Shown here in pieces: positions 1-11,209 of a stretch of DNA of 42,897 nt (its first letter is position 1; every line of letters begins with the position of its first letter). This stretch comes from Bordetella parapertussis (GTDB taxonomy: Bacteria > Pseudomonadota > Gammaproteobacteria > Burkholderiales > Burkholderiaceae_C). Position numbers and translations under genes: made by a program. The notes beneath the pieces are model-generated. The model searched no databases. It was not told where the DNA came from and worked only from the letters and a program-made list of their open reading frames with translations. Location: positions 1 to 42,897 of the forward strand of contig CAMCTC010000037.1 of assembly GCA_945878355.1 (NCBI GenBank), in the 5' to 3' direction.

Positions 1-2
1 TT

Positions 3-536
3 CTGTGTGCCCGGTGCAGCGAGCGCACCGTGCTCTGCAGCCGGTGTGACCGAGGCCAGATTTATTGCGGTCAAACCTGCTCCATCGCGGCACGCGTTGA
101 AGCTCAGCGTGCCGCTGGCGAGCGGTATCAGTCCGGCGACGCCGGGCGAATCCACCATGTCGAGCGAACGCGACGATGGCGTTTGCGGCAAAAGGATCGC
201 TGCGCGACGGGCGAAACGGACACCAACCCTGTGACGCATCAGCGTTCGCCGCTAGCGCCGACCGCTGCACCCGTCCTCCCAAGCAGTCCTTTACCCAACG
301 TGGAATGTTTGCCTGCGGTTGATGTCGCCCAAACGCCTTGGGTCTGCCCTAGCTGCGCCGCCGAGATGCCTGCGTGGGTACGACAAGGGTTCGTCAGTCG
401 ACGTCGCTCCAGGACACGCCTGCGTCAGGCCAGGGCGACCCCTTCGTCAGTTGAGACAGCAGTCAGCCCTTCTCCCGCCAATCTTGCAAAACCGCTTCCT
501 CGCCAGCGTTTAGAAGCGGATTTGCACCGTCGCTAA
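3..536 (+). CDS. Cys-rich conserved hypothetical protein, 5' end outside window
   Basis: The reading frame is open from the first bases of the window, so the N-terminus lies upstream. The visible part begins with several C-x2-C pairs (LCARC, LCSRC, then YC and C a few residues on), suggesting a zinc-ribbon-like fold. An Arg-rich stretch follows, then a V-T-H-Q-R-S motif, a Pro/Ala-rich linker and a second C-x2-C (VCPSC). From memory, similar small Cys-rich proteins ending the first domain with VTHQ(G/R)S sit beside insertion sequences in Proteobacteria. I cannot confirm that link here because no transposase is visible. No function is assigned. Confidence 0.45.
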   Translation: MCARCSERTVLCSRCDRGQIYCGQTCSIAARVEAQRAAGERYQSGDAGRIHHVERTRRWRLRQKDRCATGETDTNPVTHQRSPLAPTAAPVLPSSPLPNVECLPAVDVAQTPWVCPSCAAEMPAWVRQGFVSRRRSRTRLRQARATPSSVETAVSPSPANLAKPLPRQRLEADLHRR

Positions 537-666
537 CATCCGGCTGGACGTGGCTCATTTGTGACACAAATGGCGAGGCCACAAAAGCCCCACCATTTGG
601 TGCGTCAGGTGTATACGTGAGATGAATCGAGCACAGGCCGACTCATCCCGACCACCACAATAGCCG

Positions 667-1161
667 TTAGCCCTCGTCGTCCCCGTAGTCTTCAATGCCC
701 CATGGGCCATCAAGTTCCAGCTCCACAGCGACCTCTTCGATCAACTCGAATGGGTAGATGTGGTCGAACTCCTCTTGCAAGGCATTGTTGATGTCCTCGT
801 CCGGCCAGGCATAGCCCGTTTCAGATTCGTTGTCGTGGAATGCAAATTCGACGAGCCGGGTGAACTTGCCTTCCACCCACGTCCGCATTTCCTCGGTAGC
901 CGCCACAGGATCGAAAGGAGGTTGTTTGGGTGGCAGAAGACTCGCCAGCTTGGGATTCTGGTAGAGGTCGTCGAGGTAAATGGCAAGAGCCCCCGGTTTC
1001 AACTGGTGAACGTGCTTTGAAAGCATGGACCAGTTGTTGTAGCCCAGCATGGCAGCTACTTGATCCAAAGCCTTGGACTGAGTTTGCGTGGGATCGGCGC
1101 GCCGAATATTCTTGGCTGCGCGTTTGAGTTTCTCGATGACGACATCGTGCGTGATTGGCAT
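667..1161 (-). CDS. Hypothetical acidic protein
   Basis: A 164-residue protein if the internal ATG at 1161 is used. The open frame extends to 1302, but the extra residues look like non-coding low-complexity sequence, and MPITHDVV is a natural N-terminus. An early segment (KALDQVAAMLGYNNWSML) is a short helical motif seen in several small accessory-genome proteins. The C-terminus is very acidic (DYGDDEG). No signal peptide or membrane segment is visible. It lies in a run of three minus-strand unknown genes between the Cys-rich fragment and mutS, an accessory pocket. I do not recognise the family. Confidence 0.5.
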   Translation of the reverse strand: MPITHDVVIEKLKRAAKNIRRADPTQTQSKALDQVAAMLGYNNWSMLSKHVHQLKPGALAIYLDDLYQNPKLASLLPPKQPPFDPVAATEEMRTWVEGKFTRLVEFAFHDNESETGYAWPDEDINNALQEEFDHIYPFELIEEVAVELELDGPWGIEDYGDDEG

Positions 1162-1464
1162 AGCAATGCTCCACGGCGCGCAGTGAACAGCCCAACCCGC
1201 AGTTCCCGAGGCGCCGAAAAGGATTGCCAGAGAAGGATGTGATGCAGACACTAACGCTTCGCACAATGCGGGTTTGCTGGCCAACTGCGTGGCGCGTCCC
1301 AATTGTAACGAGACGCGCCCAGCCCCGCAACCCAGCCTGATATCCGGTTACCGCCCCCGCCCCATCAGCACTGTCCTGCGGAAGGCTAGGCTGGCCCGCA
1401 CAGCTTTTTGACTGCGGCCTCGGCAATTGACGACGACGCTTTGAGTTCCAATCGGCGGCTCATA
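1162..1464. other. Gene-free spacer between two unknown minus-strand genes
   Basis: About 300 bp with no convincing gene; overlapping frames here have no protein-like character. It contains one GCCCAAC box (1190-1196) followed within a few bases by a GC-rich segment, like the left end of an attC site. No matching right end was found. Confidence 0.4.
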
Positions 1465-1902
1465 TCAAATAACATCCCTTCGGTCTTTTAGATAGGACGC
1501 TTTTGGCTTGGCTGGCGCCTTGGCAGCTTTTGAGACAGAAACATCGGAACGGAGCTCTTTCGCGATGGCTCTAATCTCATCAAGTGGCTTCGTAACAATG
1601 ATGACGCTTGTCGCTGCAAAGAACGTTTCAAAATTATCTTCGAGATACTTAAACATCTCGCTTGAATCGCAAACGATATGCCCGACGGAGTAATCCACGA
1701 TTTGTTGGAAATTCAAATAATCCGCACCTTGCGCGATACTCATCAACGCATCAAAGTCGAGTCCTTTCTTTTTCTCACCACGACCGACGGTGATCCCTTT
1801 ATTTAGTCCGTTCCGCATTGAAATAATATGCACGCCGTTGACATGCAAAAAGGCCGCCTCGTATAGAGACGACCCTTTTTTTATGGTTGCGTATCTTTTC
1901 AT
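1465..1902 (-). CDS. Hypothetical protein, AT-richer than surroundings
   Basis: A 145-residue protein. The ATG at 1902 was chosen because MKRYATIKKG begins a protein-like sequence, while the upstream extension to 2007 reads as GC-rich filler. Codons are markedly richer in A and T than elsewhere in the window (many aaa, aat, att), which points to recent acquisition. The middle is a mixed alpha/beta pattern (VIIVTKPLDEIRAIAKEL), followed by a basic Ala/Lys/Pro tail (KAAKAPAKPKASYLKDRR). No catalytic motif, signal peptide or membrane span is visible. Function unknown. Confidence 0.55.
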   Translation of the reverse strand: MKRYATIKKGSSLYEAAFLHVNGVHIISMRNGLNKGITVGRGEKKKGLDFDALMSIAQGADYLNFQQIVDYSVGHIVCDSSEMFKYLEDNFETFFAATSVIIVTKPLDEIRAIAKELRSDVSVSKAAKAPAKPKASYLKDRRDVI

Positions 1903-1949
1903 TACTTGATCAGGAATATGTCTCGAGTCTTGTCTGCCTGCTCCGCCAA

Positions 1950-2558
1950 TTAAAGCGGGCCGCCCGGAGTCCTGCCAGCCCGGGGTGGCGTTGGCTGCGG
2001 CACACACTCGCTGACTTCGGAGGCTTCAAGAGCGGCGGCGATGCCTTGCTGCATATTGCTCAGAACCGATTGAATCTTGCCCGCCAGTTCTTGATGGGCT
2101 GCCAGATTCGACCAACGCTGGCTTGCGGCCTCCGTCGCTGGCATCCATACGATTTCCCACGAACCAAGACGGGCGATGACCGTTTCGATGTGCGTGTGCT
2201 CGACCATGCCCGCGACGCCGCCATCGGCGGGGTCGATGTAGAACGCATGGGTCTCAGCCAGGTCGAAGATGGTGGCGAAGACTTGGCCTTTGAGTTTGGC
2301 AGCCTGCATGGTCGATGAGACCTTGCCGCGATTGCGCCAAGCAACGATGTCGGGCTTGAAATATCTGACGTGTTGGTTGGTGCCCGAGGCGGCAGGCTGG
2401 GATCCGTCGCGGCGGATGCCCAAGCCCAGGTCCGCCAAGTGGTCGCCGTGGCGGCGGATTGGAAAAAGCACTTTGCTTCGGTGGGCGTGCGGGCTGCTGA
2501 TGTCGAGTCGCTGGCTCACCAGATTGACAGGCCCTTCCTGGCCGATCAGCGCCGTCAA
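1950..2558 (-). CDS. Hypothetical protein, start uncertain
   Basis: The protein-like part runs from about residue 30 to the end, with segments such as VFATIFDLAETHAFYIDP and IARLGSWEIVWMP. The frame is open to 2696, but that upstream part overlaps attC-like inverted repeats and contains no ATG. A TTG at 2558, giving (M)TALIGQEGPVNLV, is the most natural start; GTG or TTG codons further up are possible. About 202 residues, ending in a Pro/Arg-rich tail. No family recognised. It could also be a 5'-truncated gene. Confidence 0.35.
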   Translation of the reverse strand: MTALIGQEGPVNLVSQRLDISSPHAHRSKVLFPIRRHGDHLADLGLGIRRDGSQPAASGTNQHVRYFKPDIVAWRNRGKVSSTMQAAKLKGQVFATIFDLAETHAFYIDPADGGVAGMVEHTHIETVIARLGSWEIVWMPATEAASQRWSNLAAHQELAGKIQSVLSNMQQGIAAALEASEVSECVPQPTPPRAGRTPGGPL

Positions 2559-2690
2559 TGGGGTGGTGCGAGCTGAAGTTGTGCAGACGGTCGAGCTGAC
2601 GGTCCAAACGGCTTGGCAATAGCACTCGCCATTGCCGAACAGCCCATGGGCTTCAGGACTGCGAAGCGGCGAGCGGCCGCCGACCTCGCC

Positions 2691-2806
2691 GCCCAACCGC
2701 AGAGTTCAGCTCGCGGCCCGGCACAGCCGCGCCTGGAGGCTGAACCCGCGCCAGTGGCTGACGTCCTACCCGGGCTTAGAACGCACGATGGCAGAAGTCG
2801 CCCAAC
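2691..2806. repeat. attC-like imperfect palindrome upstream of mutS
   Basis: On the plus strand a GCCCAAC box (2691-2697) is followed after six bases by GTTCAGC (2704-2710). A GC-rich segment with complementary CGCGGC/GCCGCG parts follows, then GCTGAAC (2739-2745). This is the R''-spacer-L''...L' order of integron attC sites. The expected closing GTTGGGC is missing, and a second GCCCAAC box lies at 2800-2806. It could be a degraded attC site or an ordinary intergenic palindrome. Confidence 0.3.
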
Positions 2807-2871
2807 GATAATTCCACGGAACCCGACAGCCGACTTCTTCGAGCCCACCGCGATATGCTGGCAAGTCATTG

Positions 2872-5523
2872 ATGCAAAAAGACAATTCACCACCGATCGC
2901 AAAGAACGCCGACCTCGCCGGGCACACGCCGATGATGGCCCAATATCTGGGCATCAAGGCCGACTTCCCCGACACGCTCGTGCTCTACCGCATGGGCGAC
3001 TTCTACGAGCTTTTTTTCGACGACGCCCGCAAAGCCCATCGCCTGCTCGACATCACGCTGACGACGCGCGGGCAGAGCGCCGGCGAGCCGGTGGTGATGG
3101 CCGGTGTGCCGGTGCATTCGGTCGAGAACTACTTGGCCAAGCTGATCAAGCTCGGCGAGGCGGTGGCGATCGCCGAGCAAGTCGGCGACGTGGCCACCGC
3201 CAAGGGTCCGGTCGAGCGCAAGGTGGTGCGGGTGGTCACGCCCGGCACGATCACCGACAGCGCGCTGCTCGACGACCGGGTCGACACCTTGCTGTGCGCT
3301 GCCGTCAAGCTGCGCGCGACCTGGGGACTGGCCTGGCTGGGGCTGTCCAGCGGCCAGCTGGGCCTGACCGAATGCAGCGAAAAAGAATTGGCGGGCTGGC
3401 TGGCCAGACTGGACCCGGCCGAATTGCTGCTGCGCCAGGCTGATCCGATCAGCACCCTGCCCGCTGCGCTGCAACAGCACCGCGCCGCGCGCACGCATCG
3501 ACCCGACTGGCAGTTCGACACCGCGCTGGGCTTGCGCAAGCTCTGCGCGCTGCTCAAAGTGGCCTCGCTGCAAGGCTTCAACGCCCAGGACCTGCCGGCG
3601 GCCCAGGCCGCTGCCGCCGCGTTGCTGAGCTTTGCCGAGCACACCCAGGGCCAGGCACTGGCCCATGTCGCGACGCTCGAGGTGGTGCGCGCCAGCGCGC
3701 TGATCGAGCTGCCGCCGGCCACCCACCGCAACCTCGAGCTGACGCAGACCCTGCGCGGCGAGCCCAGCCCGACGCTGCTGTCGCTGATCGACAGCTGCAA
3801 GACCGGCATGGGCAGCCGGCTGCTGCGGCACTGGCTGACGCACCCGCAACGCGACCGCTCGGCGGCGATCAGCCGGCACGACGCGGTCGCCGCGCTGACC
3901 GGCCAGGGTTTCGAGCCGCTGCGCCAGGCCCTGCGCCAGATCAGCGACGTCGAGCGCATCAGCGCCAGGCTGTCGCTGCGCCAAGTGCGGCCGCGCGAGC
4001 TCAGCGGCCTGCGCACGACACTGCAGGCGCTGCCGCTGCTGCGCGCGGCCTTGCCCGACAGCGAAACAGGCGGCGCAGCGCTGCTGGCCAACATGGCCGC
4101 CGCGCTGCAACCACCCCCCGCCTTGCTCGAACTGCTACTCTCGGCGCTGGCCGAAGAGCCCGCAGTGCTGCTGCGCGACGGCGGCGTGATCGCCGTTGGC
4201 CACGACGCCGACCTCGACGAGCTGCGCGGCATCGGCCAGAACTGCGACGCTTTTCTGATCGACCTGGAGGGCCGCGAGCGTGCGCGCAGCGGCATCACCA
4301 ACCTGCGGGTGCAGTTCAACCGGGTGCACGGCTTCTACATCGAGGTCAGCGCAGGCCAGGCCGACAAAGTGCCCGCCGACTACCAGCGTCGGCAGACCTT
4401 GAAGAATGCCGAGCGCTTCATCACGCCCGAGCTCAAGGCCTTCGAGGACAAGGCGCTGTCAGCCCAGGACCGGGCGCTGGCGCGCGAGAAGCAGTTGTTC
4501 GAGCAGCTGATCGATGCGCTGCTGACCTACCTGCCGACACTGGGTGCGCTGGCGCGCGCGCTGGCCGGGTTGGACGCGCTGGGCTGCCTGGCCGAGCGCG
4601 CCGCGACGCTGGGCTGGTGCCGGCCGCGCTTCGTGTCCCAGCCCTGCATAGACATCGCGCAAGGCCGGCACCCTGTGGTGCAAGCCAGGCTGGCCGAGAC
4701 CGGCGGCATGGGCCAAGGCGCCGACTTCATCGCCAACGACTGCCGGCTCGACGCCCGCACCCGCATGCTGGTGATCACCGGGCCCAACATGGGTGGCAAG
4801 TCGACTTACATGCGCCAGGTCGCGCTGATCGTGCTGCTGGCGTCGATGGGGTCCTTCGTCCCAGCAGCCGAATGCACGCTGGGGCCGATCGATGCGATCC
4901 ACACCCGTATCGGCGCGGCCGACGACCTGGTCAACGCACAGTCGACCTTCATGCTGGAGATGACCGAAGCCGCAGCGATCGTTCATTCGGCCACCGAGCA
5001 CTCGCTGGTGCTGATGGACGAGATCGGCCGCGGCACCAGCACCTTCGACGGCCTGGCACTGGCCGGCGCGATCGCCTCGCAGTTGCACGACAAGAACCGG
5101 GCCTTCACGCTGTTCGCGACGCATTACTTCGAGCTCACCGAATTTCCGGTCAAGCACGACCGCGCGATCAACCTGCATGTCTCGGCGGTGGAGTCCGGCC
5201 ACGACATCGTGTTCCTGCATGCGATCGAACCCGGACCGGCCAGCCGCAGCTATGGCGTGCAGGTGGCGCGCTTGGCCGGCATGCCGGCAGGGCTGCTGCG
5301 TCAAGCCAGGGCCACACTGGAAGCGCTGGAGGCCAAGGCCCGCGCAGGCGACCTGCAAGTCGACCTGTTCGCTGCGCCGTCGGTCCAGGCCCTGGCGATC
5401 GAACCCTCGGCCGTCGAGCTGGCACTGGCCGCGATCGACCCCGACGCGCTGACCGCCCGCGAAGCGCTGGAAGCGCTGTACCGCCTGAAATCACTTCAAC
5501 CTCAAGACAAGCCCAATCCGTGA
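2872..5523 (+). CDS. mutS: DNA mismatch repair ATPase MutS
   Basis: MutS recognises mispairs and small loops and recruits MutL using ATP. The 883-residue product has the expected length. The N-terminal mismatch-reading motif F-Y-E sits in [12 protein letters not shown] (about residues 42-53). The connector, core and clamp domains follow, and the C-terminal ATPase has Walker A (GPNMGGKST), Walker B with the ABC-type signature ([13 protein letters not shown]) and the ATHYFELTE switch. I chose the ATG at 2872; a TTG lies one codon upstream. The stop overlaps the GTG of the Anbu gene (gTGA), so the two are probably translated from one message. The gene appears intact. Confidence 0.98.
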   Translation: MQKDNSPPIAKNADLAGHTPMMAQYLGIKADFPDTLVLYRMGDFYELFFDDARKAHRLLDITLTTRGQSAGEPVVMAGVPVHSVENYLAKLIKLGEAVAIAEQVGDVATAKGPVERKVVRVVTPGTITDSALLDDRVDTLLCAAVKLRATWGLAWLGLSSGQLGLTECSEKELAGWLARLDPAELLLRQADPISTLPAALQQHRAARTHRPDWQFDTALGLRKLCALLKVASLQGFNAQDLPAAQAAAAALLSFAEHTQGQALAHVATLEVVRASALIELPPATHRNLELTQTLRGEPSPTLLSLIDSCKTGMGSRLLRHWLTHPQRDRSAAISRHDAVAALTGQGFEPLRQALRQISDVERISARLSLRQVRPRELSGLRTTLQALPLLRAALPDSETGGAALLANMAAALQPPPALLELLLSALAEEPAVLLRDGGVIAVGHDADLDELRGIGQNCDAFLIDLEGRERARSGITNLRVQFNRVHGFYIEVSAGQADKVPADYQRRQTLKNAERFITPELKAFEDKALSAQDRALAREKQLFEQLIDALLTYLPTLGALARALAGLDALGCLAERAATLGWCRPRFVSQPCIDIAQGRHPVVQARLAETGGMGQGADFIANDCRLDARTRMLVITGPNMGGKSTYMRQVALIVLLASMGSFVPAAECTLGPIDAIHTRIGAADDLVNAQSTFMLEMTEAAAIVHSATEHSLVLMDEIGRGTSTFDGLALAGAIASQLHDKNRAFTLFATHYFELTEFPVKHDRAINLHVSAVESGHDIVFLHAIEPGPASRSYGVQVARLAGMPAGLLRQARATLEALEAKARAGDLQVDLFAAPSVQALAIEPSAVELALAAIDPDALTAREALEALYRLKSLQPQDKPNP

Positions 5524-6347
5524 CCTATTGCATCGGCATCCGCCTCAACGCCGGCCTCGTCTTCCTGTCCGACAGCCGTACCAACGCCGGCATCGACCAG
5601 ATCAGCACCTTCCGCAAGATGATCGTCTACGAGAAGCCTGACGACCGCTTCATGGTGCTGCTGTCGGCCGGCAACCTCAGCATCAGCCAGTCTGTGCGCG
5701 AGATACTGCAGCTCGAGCAGATCGACCGCGGCCCCGACCTGCCGGCCCTGACGATCTGGAACGCCGAAAGCATGTTCGACGCGGCGCGGGTGTTGGGCTC
5801 GGCGGTGCGCCGGGTCTACCAGCAGGACGGCGCGTCGCTCAAGGCCGCCGGCATAGACTTCAACGCCAGCATGATCTTCGGCGGCCAGATCAAGGGCGAG
5901 GCGATGCGCATGTTCATGGTCTATTCGGCAGGCAACTTCATCGAGGCCACGCGCGAGACCTGCTTCTTCCAGGTCGGCGAGAGCAAGTACGGCAAGCCGA
6001 TTCTCGACCGCGTGCTCACCCCCGCCACGCCGCTGGCAGAGGCCGCCAAATGCGCGCTGGTGTCGATGGACTCGACGCTGAAATCGAACTTGAGCGTGGG
6101 ACTGCCGCTGGACCTGCTGGTCTACCAAGAAGGCCAGTTCGCGACCGAGCAGATCGTCTGCATCGACGACCAGAACCCCTATTTCCAGATGATCCACAGC
6201 ACCTGGGGCCAGCGCTTGCGCGAAGTGTTCGAAGGCATCGCCGACCCGGTGTGGGATGGCGGCGCCAGCACGCAGCCGCTGTTGGCCGACAAGGCCCGCT
6301 ACGAACCGATGCGCAAGATCACGCGGCCGGAGGAGCGGGTGGTCTGA
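5520..6347 (+). CDS. Anbu-type proteasome-like peptidase
   Basis: Anbu (also called BPH) is an N-terminal-nucleophile hydrolase related to HslV and the proteasome beta subunit. The 275-residue product starts (M)TYCIGI, so Thr2 would become the exposed nucleophile after Met removal. [13 protein letters not shown] and the lysine in TFRKM are the other family hallmarks. The GTG start at 5520 overlaps the mutS stop. Family knowledge: Anbu genes often sit with transglutaminase-like and ATP-grasp genes, but here the partner is mutS. The last 29 bp overlap the convergent desaturase-like gene. Substrate unknown; cytoplasmic. Confidence 0.9.
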   Translation: MTYCIGIRLNAGLVFLSDSRTNAGIDQISTFRKMIVYEKPDDRFMVLLSAGNLSISQSVREILQLEQIDRGPDLPALTIWNAESMFDAARVLGSAVRRVYQQDGASLKAAGIDFNASMIFGGQIKGEAMRMFMVYSAGNFIEATRETCFFQVGESKYGKPILDRVLTPATPLAEAAKCALVSMDSTLKSNLSVGLPLDLLVYQEGQFATEQIVCIDDQNPYFQMIHSTWGQRLREVFEGIADPVWDGGASTQPLLADKARYEPMRKITRPEERVV

Positions 6348-7539
6348 GCTCGGTGCGGCCGGCCAGACGCCAGGCCCACAACCCGCTCAGCCCGGCCGCC
6401 AGCCACCACAGCAGCCAGGCGATACCGTGCAGCGGTGAAGCCAGCAGCAGCAGCAAACCGGCGACCCAGCGCCCGGCCTCGAATCTGTGGGCCGCCAGGC
6501 CTTGTTCGCACAGACGAGACAGCGCTGCCAACTGCAACGCGATCACCAAGGCATAGCCCAGCGCGATCGCCAGGCCTAGCGTCGGTGCGATGGCCAGAAA
6601 ATGCAGGCCGAAAGCGATCAGCAACGCGAGTTGCAACAGCCCGTGCAGCGCCAGCGCCGGCGGCAGCGGCGACCCGAAGCGCTCGAAACCTGAGAGCTCA
6701 TAGGTCGGCGCCGTGCCCACAGGCCGCCAACCCGGGGGCTTGAACAACAGACGCAGACTATCCGCCCCACCAGGGCTTTGGCGCAACGCATGCCACAGGC
6801 TGGCATAGCCTTGGCTGTTGGCCCGAAGCGGGTTCCAGCTGCGCAGCGGCTCGCGGATGCCGTAGACGATGGCCTCAGCGTCGCGCTCTTCGACGAAGCT
6901 GCCGAACATCCGGTCCCACAGGATCAGGATGCCACCGTAGTTGCGGTCTATGCAGTAATCGTTCTGGCCATGGTGCACGCGGTGGTTGGACGGCGACACA
7001 AAGACAAGGTCGAACCAGCCCAGCTTGCCGATCAGCCGGGTATGGACCCAGAACTGGTAGAGCAAATCGATCAGACCGACCACCACAAACACCAGCGGCG
7101 GCACGCCCGCCAGCGCCAGTGGGAGGTAGAAGATCCACGCGAACAGGAACCCGGTGCTGGTCTGGCGCAGCGCAGTGCTGAGGTTGTATTCCTCGCTCGA
7201 GTGGTGCACCCCATGGGCAGCCCACAGCAAGCTCATCTCGTGGCCGGACCGGTGGTACCAGTAGTACAAGAAGTCGTAGGCCAGCAGCGAACCCAACCAG
7301 ACCCAGACCGAGTCCACCGGCAGCCGCCAGACCGCAGCGTGGTCGAACACCAGGGTGTACAGGCCCAGGCTGGCCAGCTTGGTGAAGACCGCCACCAACT
7401 GGCTGATGATGCCCAGCGACAAGCTAGACACGGTGTCAGCGGCGCGATAAATCGGCTGCGACCGGTGCCGGCCGACAGCGTATTCCAGCGCCATCAGCAG
7501 CAAGAACACCGGGACGGCATAGAGGATCGGGTTGAGCAT
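6319..7539 (-). CDS. Sterol desaturase / fatty acid hydroxylase family membrane enzyme
   Basis: A 406-residue membrane protein of the di-iron fatty acid hydroxylase superfamily. Its histidine boxes are HRSGH, HGVHH and HRVHHGQND, which bind the two irons, preceded by three to four hydrophobic segments. The C-terminal third adds more hydrophobic segments, as in alkylglycerol monooxygenase-like members. The likely reaction is oxygen-dependent hydroxylation or desaturation of a lipid; the substrate is not predictable. I chose the ATG at 7539 (MLNPILYAVPVFLLL); two ATGs about 15 codons upstream are alternatives. The 3' end overlaps the Anbu gene tail to tail. Confidence 0.88.
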   Translation of the reverse strand: MLNPILYAVPVFLLLMALEYAVGRHRSQPIYRAADTVSSLSLGIISQLVAVFTKLASLGLYTLVFDHAAVWRLPVDSVWVWLGSLLAYDFLYYWYHRSGHEMSLLWAAHGVHHSSEEYNLSTALRQTSTGFLFAWIFYLPLALAGVPPLVFVVVGLIDLLYQFWVHTRLIGKLGWFDLVFVSPSNHRVHHGQNDYCIDRNYGGILILWDRMFGSFVEERDAEAIVYGIREPLRSWNPLRANSQGYASLWHALRQSPGGADSLRLLFKPPGWRPVGTAPTYELSGFERFGSPLPPALALHGLLQLALLIAFGLHFLAIAPTLGLAIALGYALVIALQLAALSRLCEQGLAAHRFEAGRWVAGLLLLLASPLHGIAWLLWWLAAGLSGLWAWRLAGRTELRPPAPPAA

Positions 7540-7639
7540 GGCGAGGTCGAATCGGACAACAGCAGACAGTCTAAACATCTGCATCGTCCTGGGCCAGGCG
7601 CGGCAAGGCACACTACAGGGTTGACCCTGATACCGAGCC

Positions 7640-8440
7640 ATGCAGCCCACTCTTGTTTTCTCCCACGCCAATGGCTTTCCGGCAGGCACTTACGCACAGT
7701 TGTTCAGGCAATGGCAAGCCGCTGGCTGGCAGGTGCTGGCGCTAGACAAGTTCGGCCATGACCCGAAATACCCGGTCACCAGCAACTGGCCTCGGCTGCG
7801 CGACCAACTGATCGACTTCATCAGCACCCAAGCGCCCCAAGGGGCTTACCTGGTCGGCCATTCGCTGGGCGGATTGCTCAGCCTGCTGGCGGCATCTCGG
7901 CGGCCCGATCTGGTGCGTGGCTTGGTGCTGCTGGACTCACCGGTGATCACCGGCTGGCGCGCCCACAGCGTGCGGGTGTTCAAGGCCAGCCGGCTGATCC
8001 AAAAGGTCTCGCCAGGCCGGATATCGCAGAGCCGGCGCCAGGAATGGCCTTCGAGCAAGGCTGTGACCGACCATTACGGCACCAAGTCGCTGTTCGCGCG
8101 CTGGGCACCGGGCGTGCTGACCGACTACATCGCCTGCGGCACCGAGCGGCGCGGTGGCAAGACTGTGCTGGCTTTCGACCGCGAGGTCGAGACCCGCATC
8201 TACAACACCTTGCCGCACCACTTGGGTGCGGTGCTCAAGCGCCATCCGCTGCGCTGCCCGCTGGGCTTTGTCGCCGGCACCAAGTCCGCGGAGATCCGTC
8301 TGGGCGGCTTGGGACCAATGCACAAGATGGCCGGTGAGCGCTTCGTCTGGCTGGAAGGCACCCATCTCTACCCGATGGAAAAACCAGTCGAGACCGCCGA
8401 CGCGGTGCTCGCGCTGCTGGCGACGATGGGCTCGGCGTGA
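7640..8440 (+). CDS. Alpha/beta-fold hydrolase
   Basis: A 266-residue cytoplasmic protein. The oxyanion-side HANGFPAG (residues 9-16) and the nucleophile elbow G-H-S-L-G-G are clear, and the catalytic histidine is likely in EGTHLYPME near the C-terminus. The pattern HANGFPAGTY is typical of a proteobacterial esterase/lipase-like subfamily. It is divergently placed from the desaturase-like gene, with about 100 bp between them. No signal peptide. Substrate unknown. Confidence 0.88.
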   Translation: MQPTLVFSHANGFPAGTYAQLFRQWQAAGWQVLALDKFGHDPKYPVTSNWPRLRDQLIDFISTQAPQGAYLVGHSLGGLLSLLAASRRPDLVRGLVLLDSPVITGWRAHSVRVFKASRLIQKVSPGRISQSRRQEWPSSKAVTDHYGTKSLFARWAPGVLTDYIACGTERRGGKTVLAFDREVETRIYNTLPHHLGAVLKRHPLRCPLGFVAGTKSAEIRLGGLGPMHKMAGERFVWLEGTHLYPMEKPVETADAVLALLATMGSA

Positions 8441-8459
8441 CGGCTGACCGCCCCGCTGA

Positions 8460-10226
<1,767 letters not shown>

Positions 10227-10234
10227 GACATCCG

Positions 10235-11092
10235 ATGCAACTCTGCGGCTTCGAGGTCGGCCTGACCCAACCCTTCTTCCTGATCGCCGGGCCCTGCGTC
10301 GTCGAATCACTGCAGCTGCAGATCGACGTTGCCGGGCATCTGAAGGAGATCACCAGCAATTTGGGCATCCCGTTCATCTTCAAGTCGAGCTACGACAAGG
10401 CGAACCGGTCCAGCGGCGCGACCTTCCGAGGACCGGGCATGGTGCGCGGGCTGGAGATCCTGGCCACGGTCAAGCGCGAGCTCGGTGTGCCACTGCTGAC
10501 CGATGTACACAGCGAGGCCGAGATCCCGGCCGTGGCCGCGGTTGTCGACGTGCTGCAGACCCCGGCGTTTTTGTGCCGCCAGACCGATTTCATCCAGGCC
10601 GTGGCACGCAGCGGCAAGCCGGTCAACATCAAGAAAGGCCAGTTCCTCGCGCCGCACGACATGAAAAACGTGATCGCCAAGGCGCGCGCCGCGGCACGCG
10701 AGGCCGGCTTGAGTGAAGACCGCTTCATGGCCTGCGAGCGTGGCGTGAGCTTCGGCTACAACAACCTGGTCTCAGACATGCGCAGCCTGGCCATCATGCG
10801 CGAGACCGGCGCACCGGTGGTCTTCGACGCCACGCACTCGGTGCAGCTGCCGGGCGGACAAGGCACGAGCAGCGGCGGTCAGCGCGAGTTCGTACCGGTG
10901 CTCGCACGCGCTGCGGTGGCGGTCGGCGTGGCCGGTTTGTTCATGGAAACCCATCCCGACCCAACGAACGCGATGAGCGACGGGCCGAACGCCGTGCCGC
11001 TCAAGCACATGAAGGCCTTGCTCGAACAACTGCTGGCGCTGGACCGGGTGATCAAGTCCCAGCCACTGCTTGAGAATGACTTCAGCTGCTGA
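10235..11092 (+). CDS. kdsA: 3-deoxy-8-phosphooctulonate synthase (KDO-8-P synthase)
   Basis: Condenses phosphoenolpyruvate and arabinose 5-phosphate to KDO 8-phosphate for lipopolysaccharide inner core. The 285-residue protein shows the family motifs [47 protein letters not shown] and METHPDP. Residue 21 is Cys, in the position that binds metal in metal-dependent KDO-8-P synthases (Asn in the metal-free E. coli type), so this enzyme is probably metal dependent. The gene lies directly downstream of pyrG and is followed by a hairpin repeat. Confidence 0.97.
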   Translation: MQLCGFEVGLTQPFFLIAGPCVVESLQLQIDVAGHLKEITSNLGIPFIFKSSYDKANRSSGATFRGPGMVRGLEILATVKRELGVPLLTDVHSEAEIPAVAAVVDVLQTPAFLCRQTDFIQAVARSGKPVNIKKGQFLAPHDMKNVIAKARAAAREAGLSEDRFMACERGVSFGYNNLVSDMRSLAIMRETGAPVVFDATHSVQLPGGQGTSSGGQREFVPVLARAAVAVGVAGLFMETHPDPTNAMSDGPNAVPLKHMKALLEQLLALDRVIKSQPLLENDFSC

Positions 11093-11094
11093 TG

Positions 11095-11183
11095 GCCCAC
11101 CCCCGATGCGCCTGCGGCGCCTCCCCCTCAAGGGGGCCACGCCAGCGGTCCGGCGAAGCCGGTCCCGTGGCGTGTGCTGGATG
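11095..11183. repeat. GC-rich intergenic hairpin element
   Basis: It fills most of the gap between kdsA and the DUF1330 gene. It contains nested inverted repeats: ccccctcaaggggg, then a larger hairpin with outer arms CACGCCA/TGGCGTG around CCGGC-gaa-GCCGG. Elements of this form are common between genes in Burkholderiales (recollection). They could attenuate or terminate transcription, but no T run follows. Confidence 0.55.
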
Positions 11184-11209
11184 TCAAACCTTTGCGACGA
11201 CTTGCTGAC

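Noticed and set aside
1349..1356. GGTTAC near 1350 as another SigF promoter
   Set aside because: No CGAA at 16 bp on the minus strand, and no metal-related gene follows.
2887..4319. Large minus-strand open frames inside mutS
   Set aside because: Low-complexity Gln/Arg/Ala or Ser/Arg translations antisense to an intact mutS.
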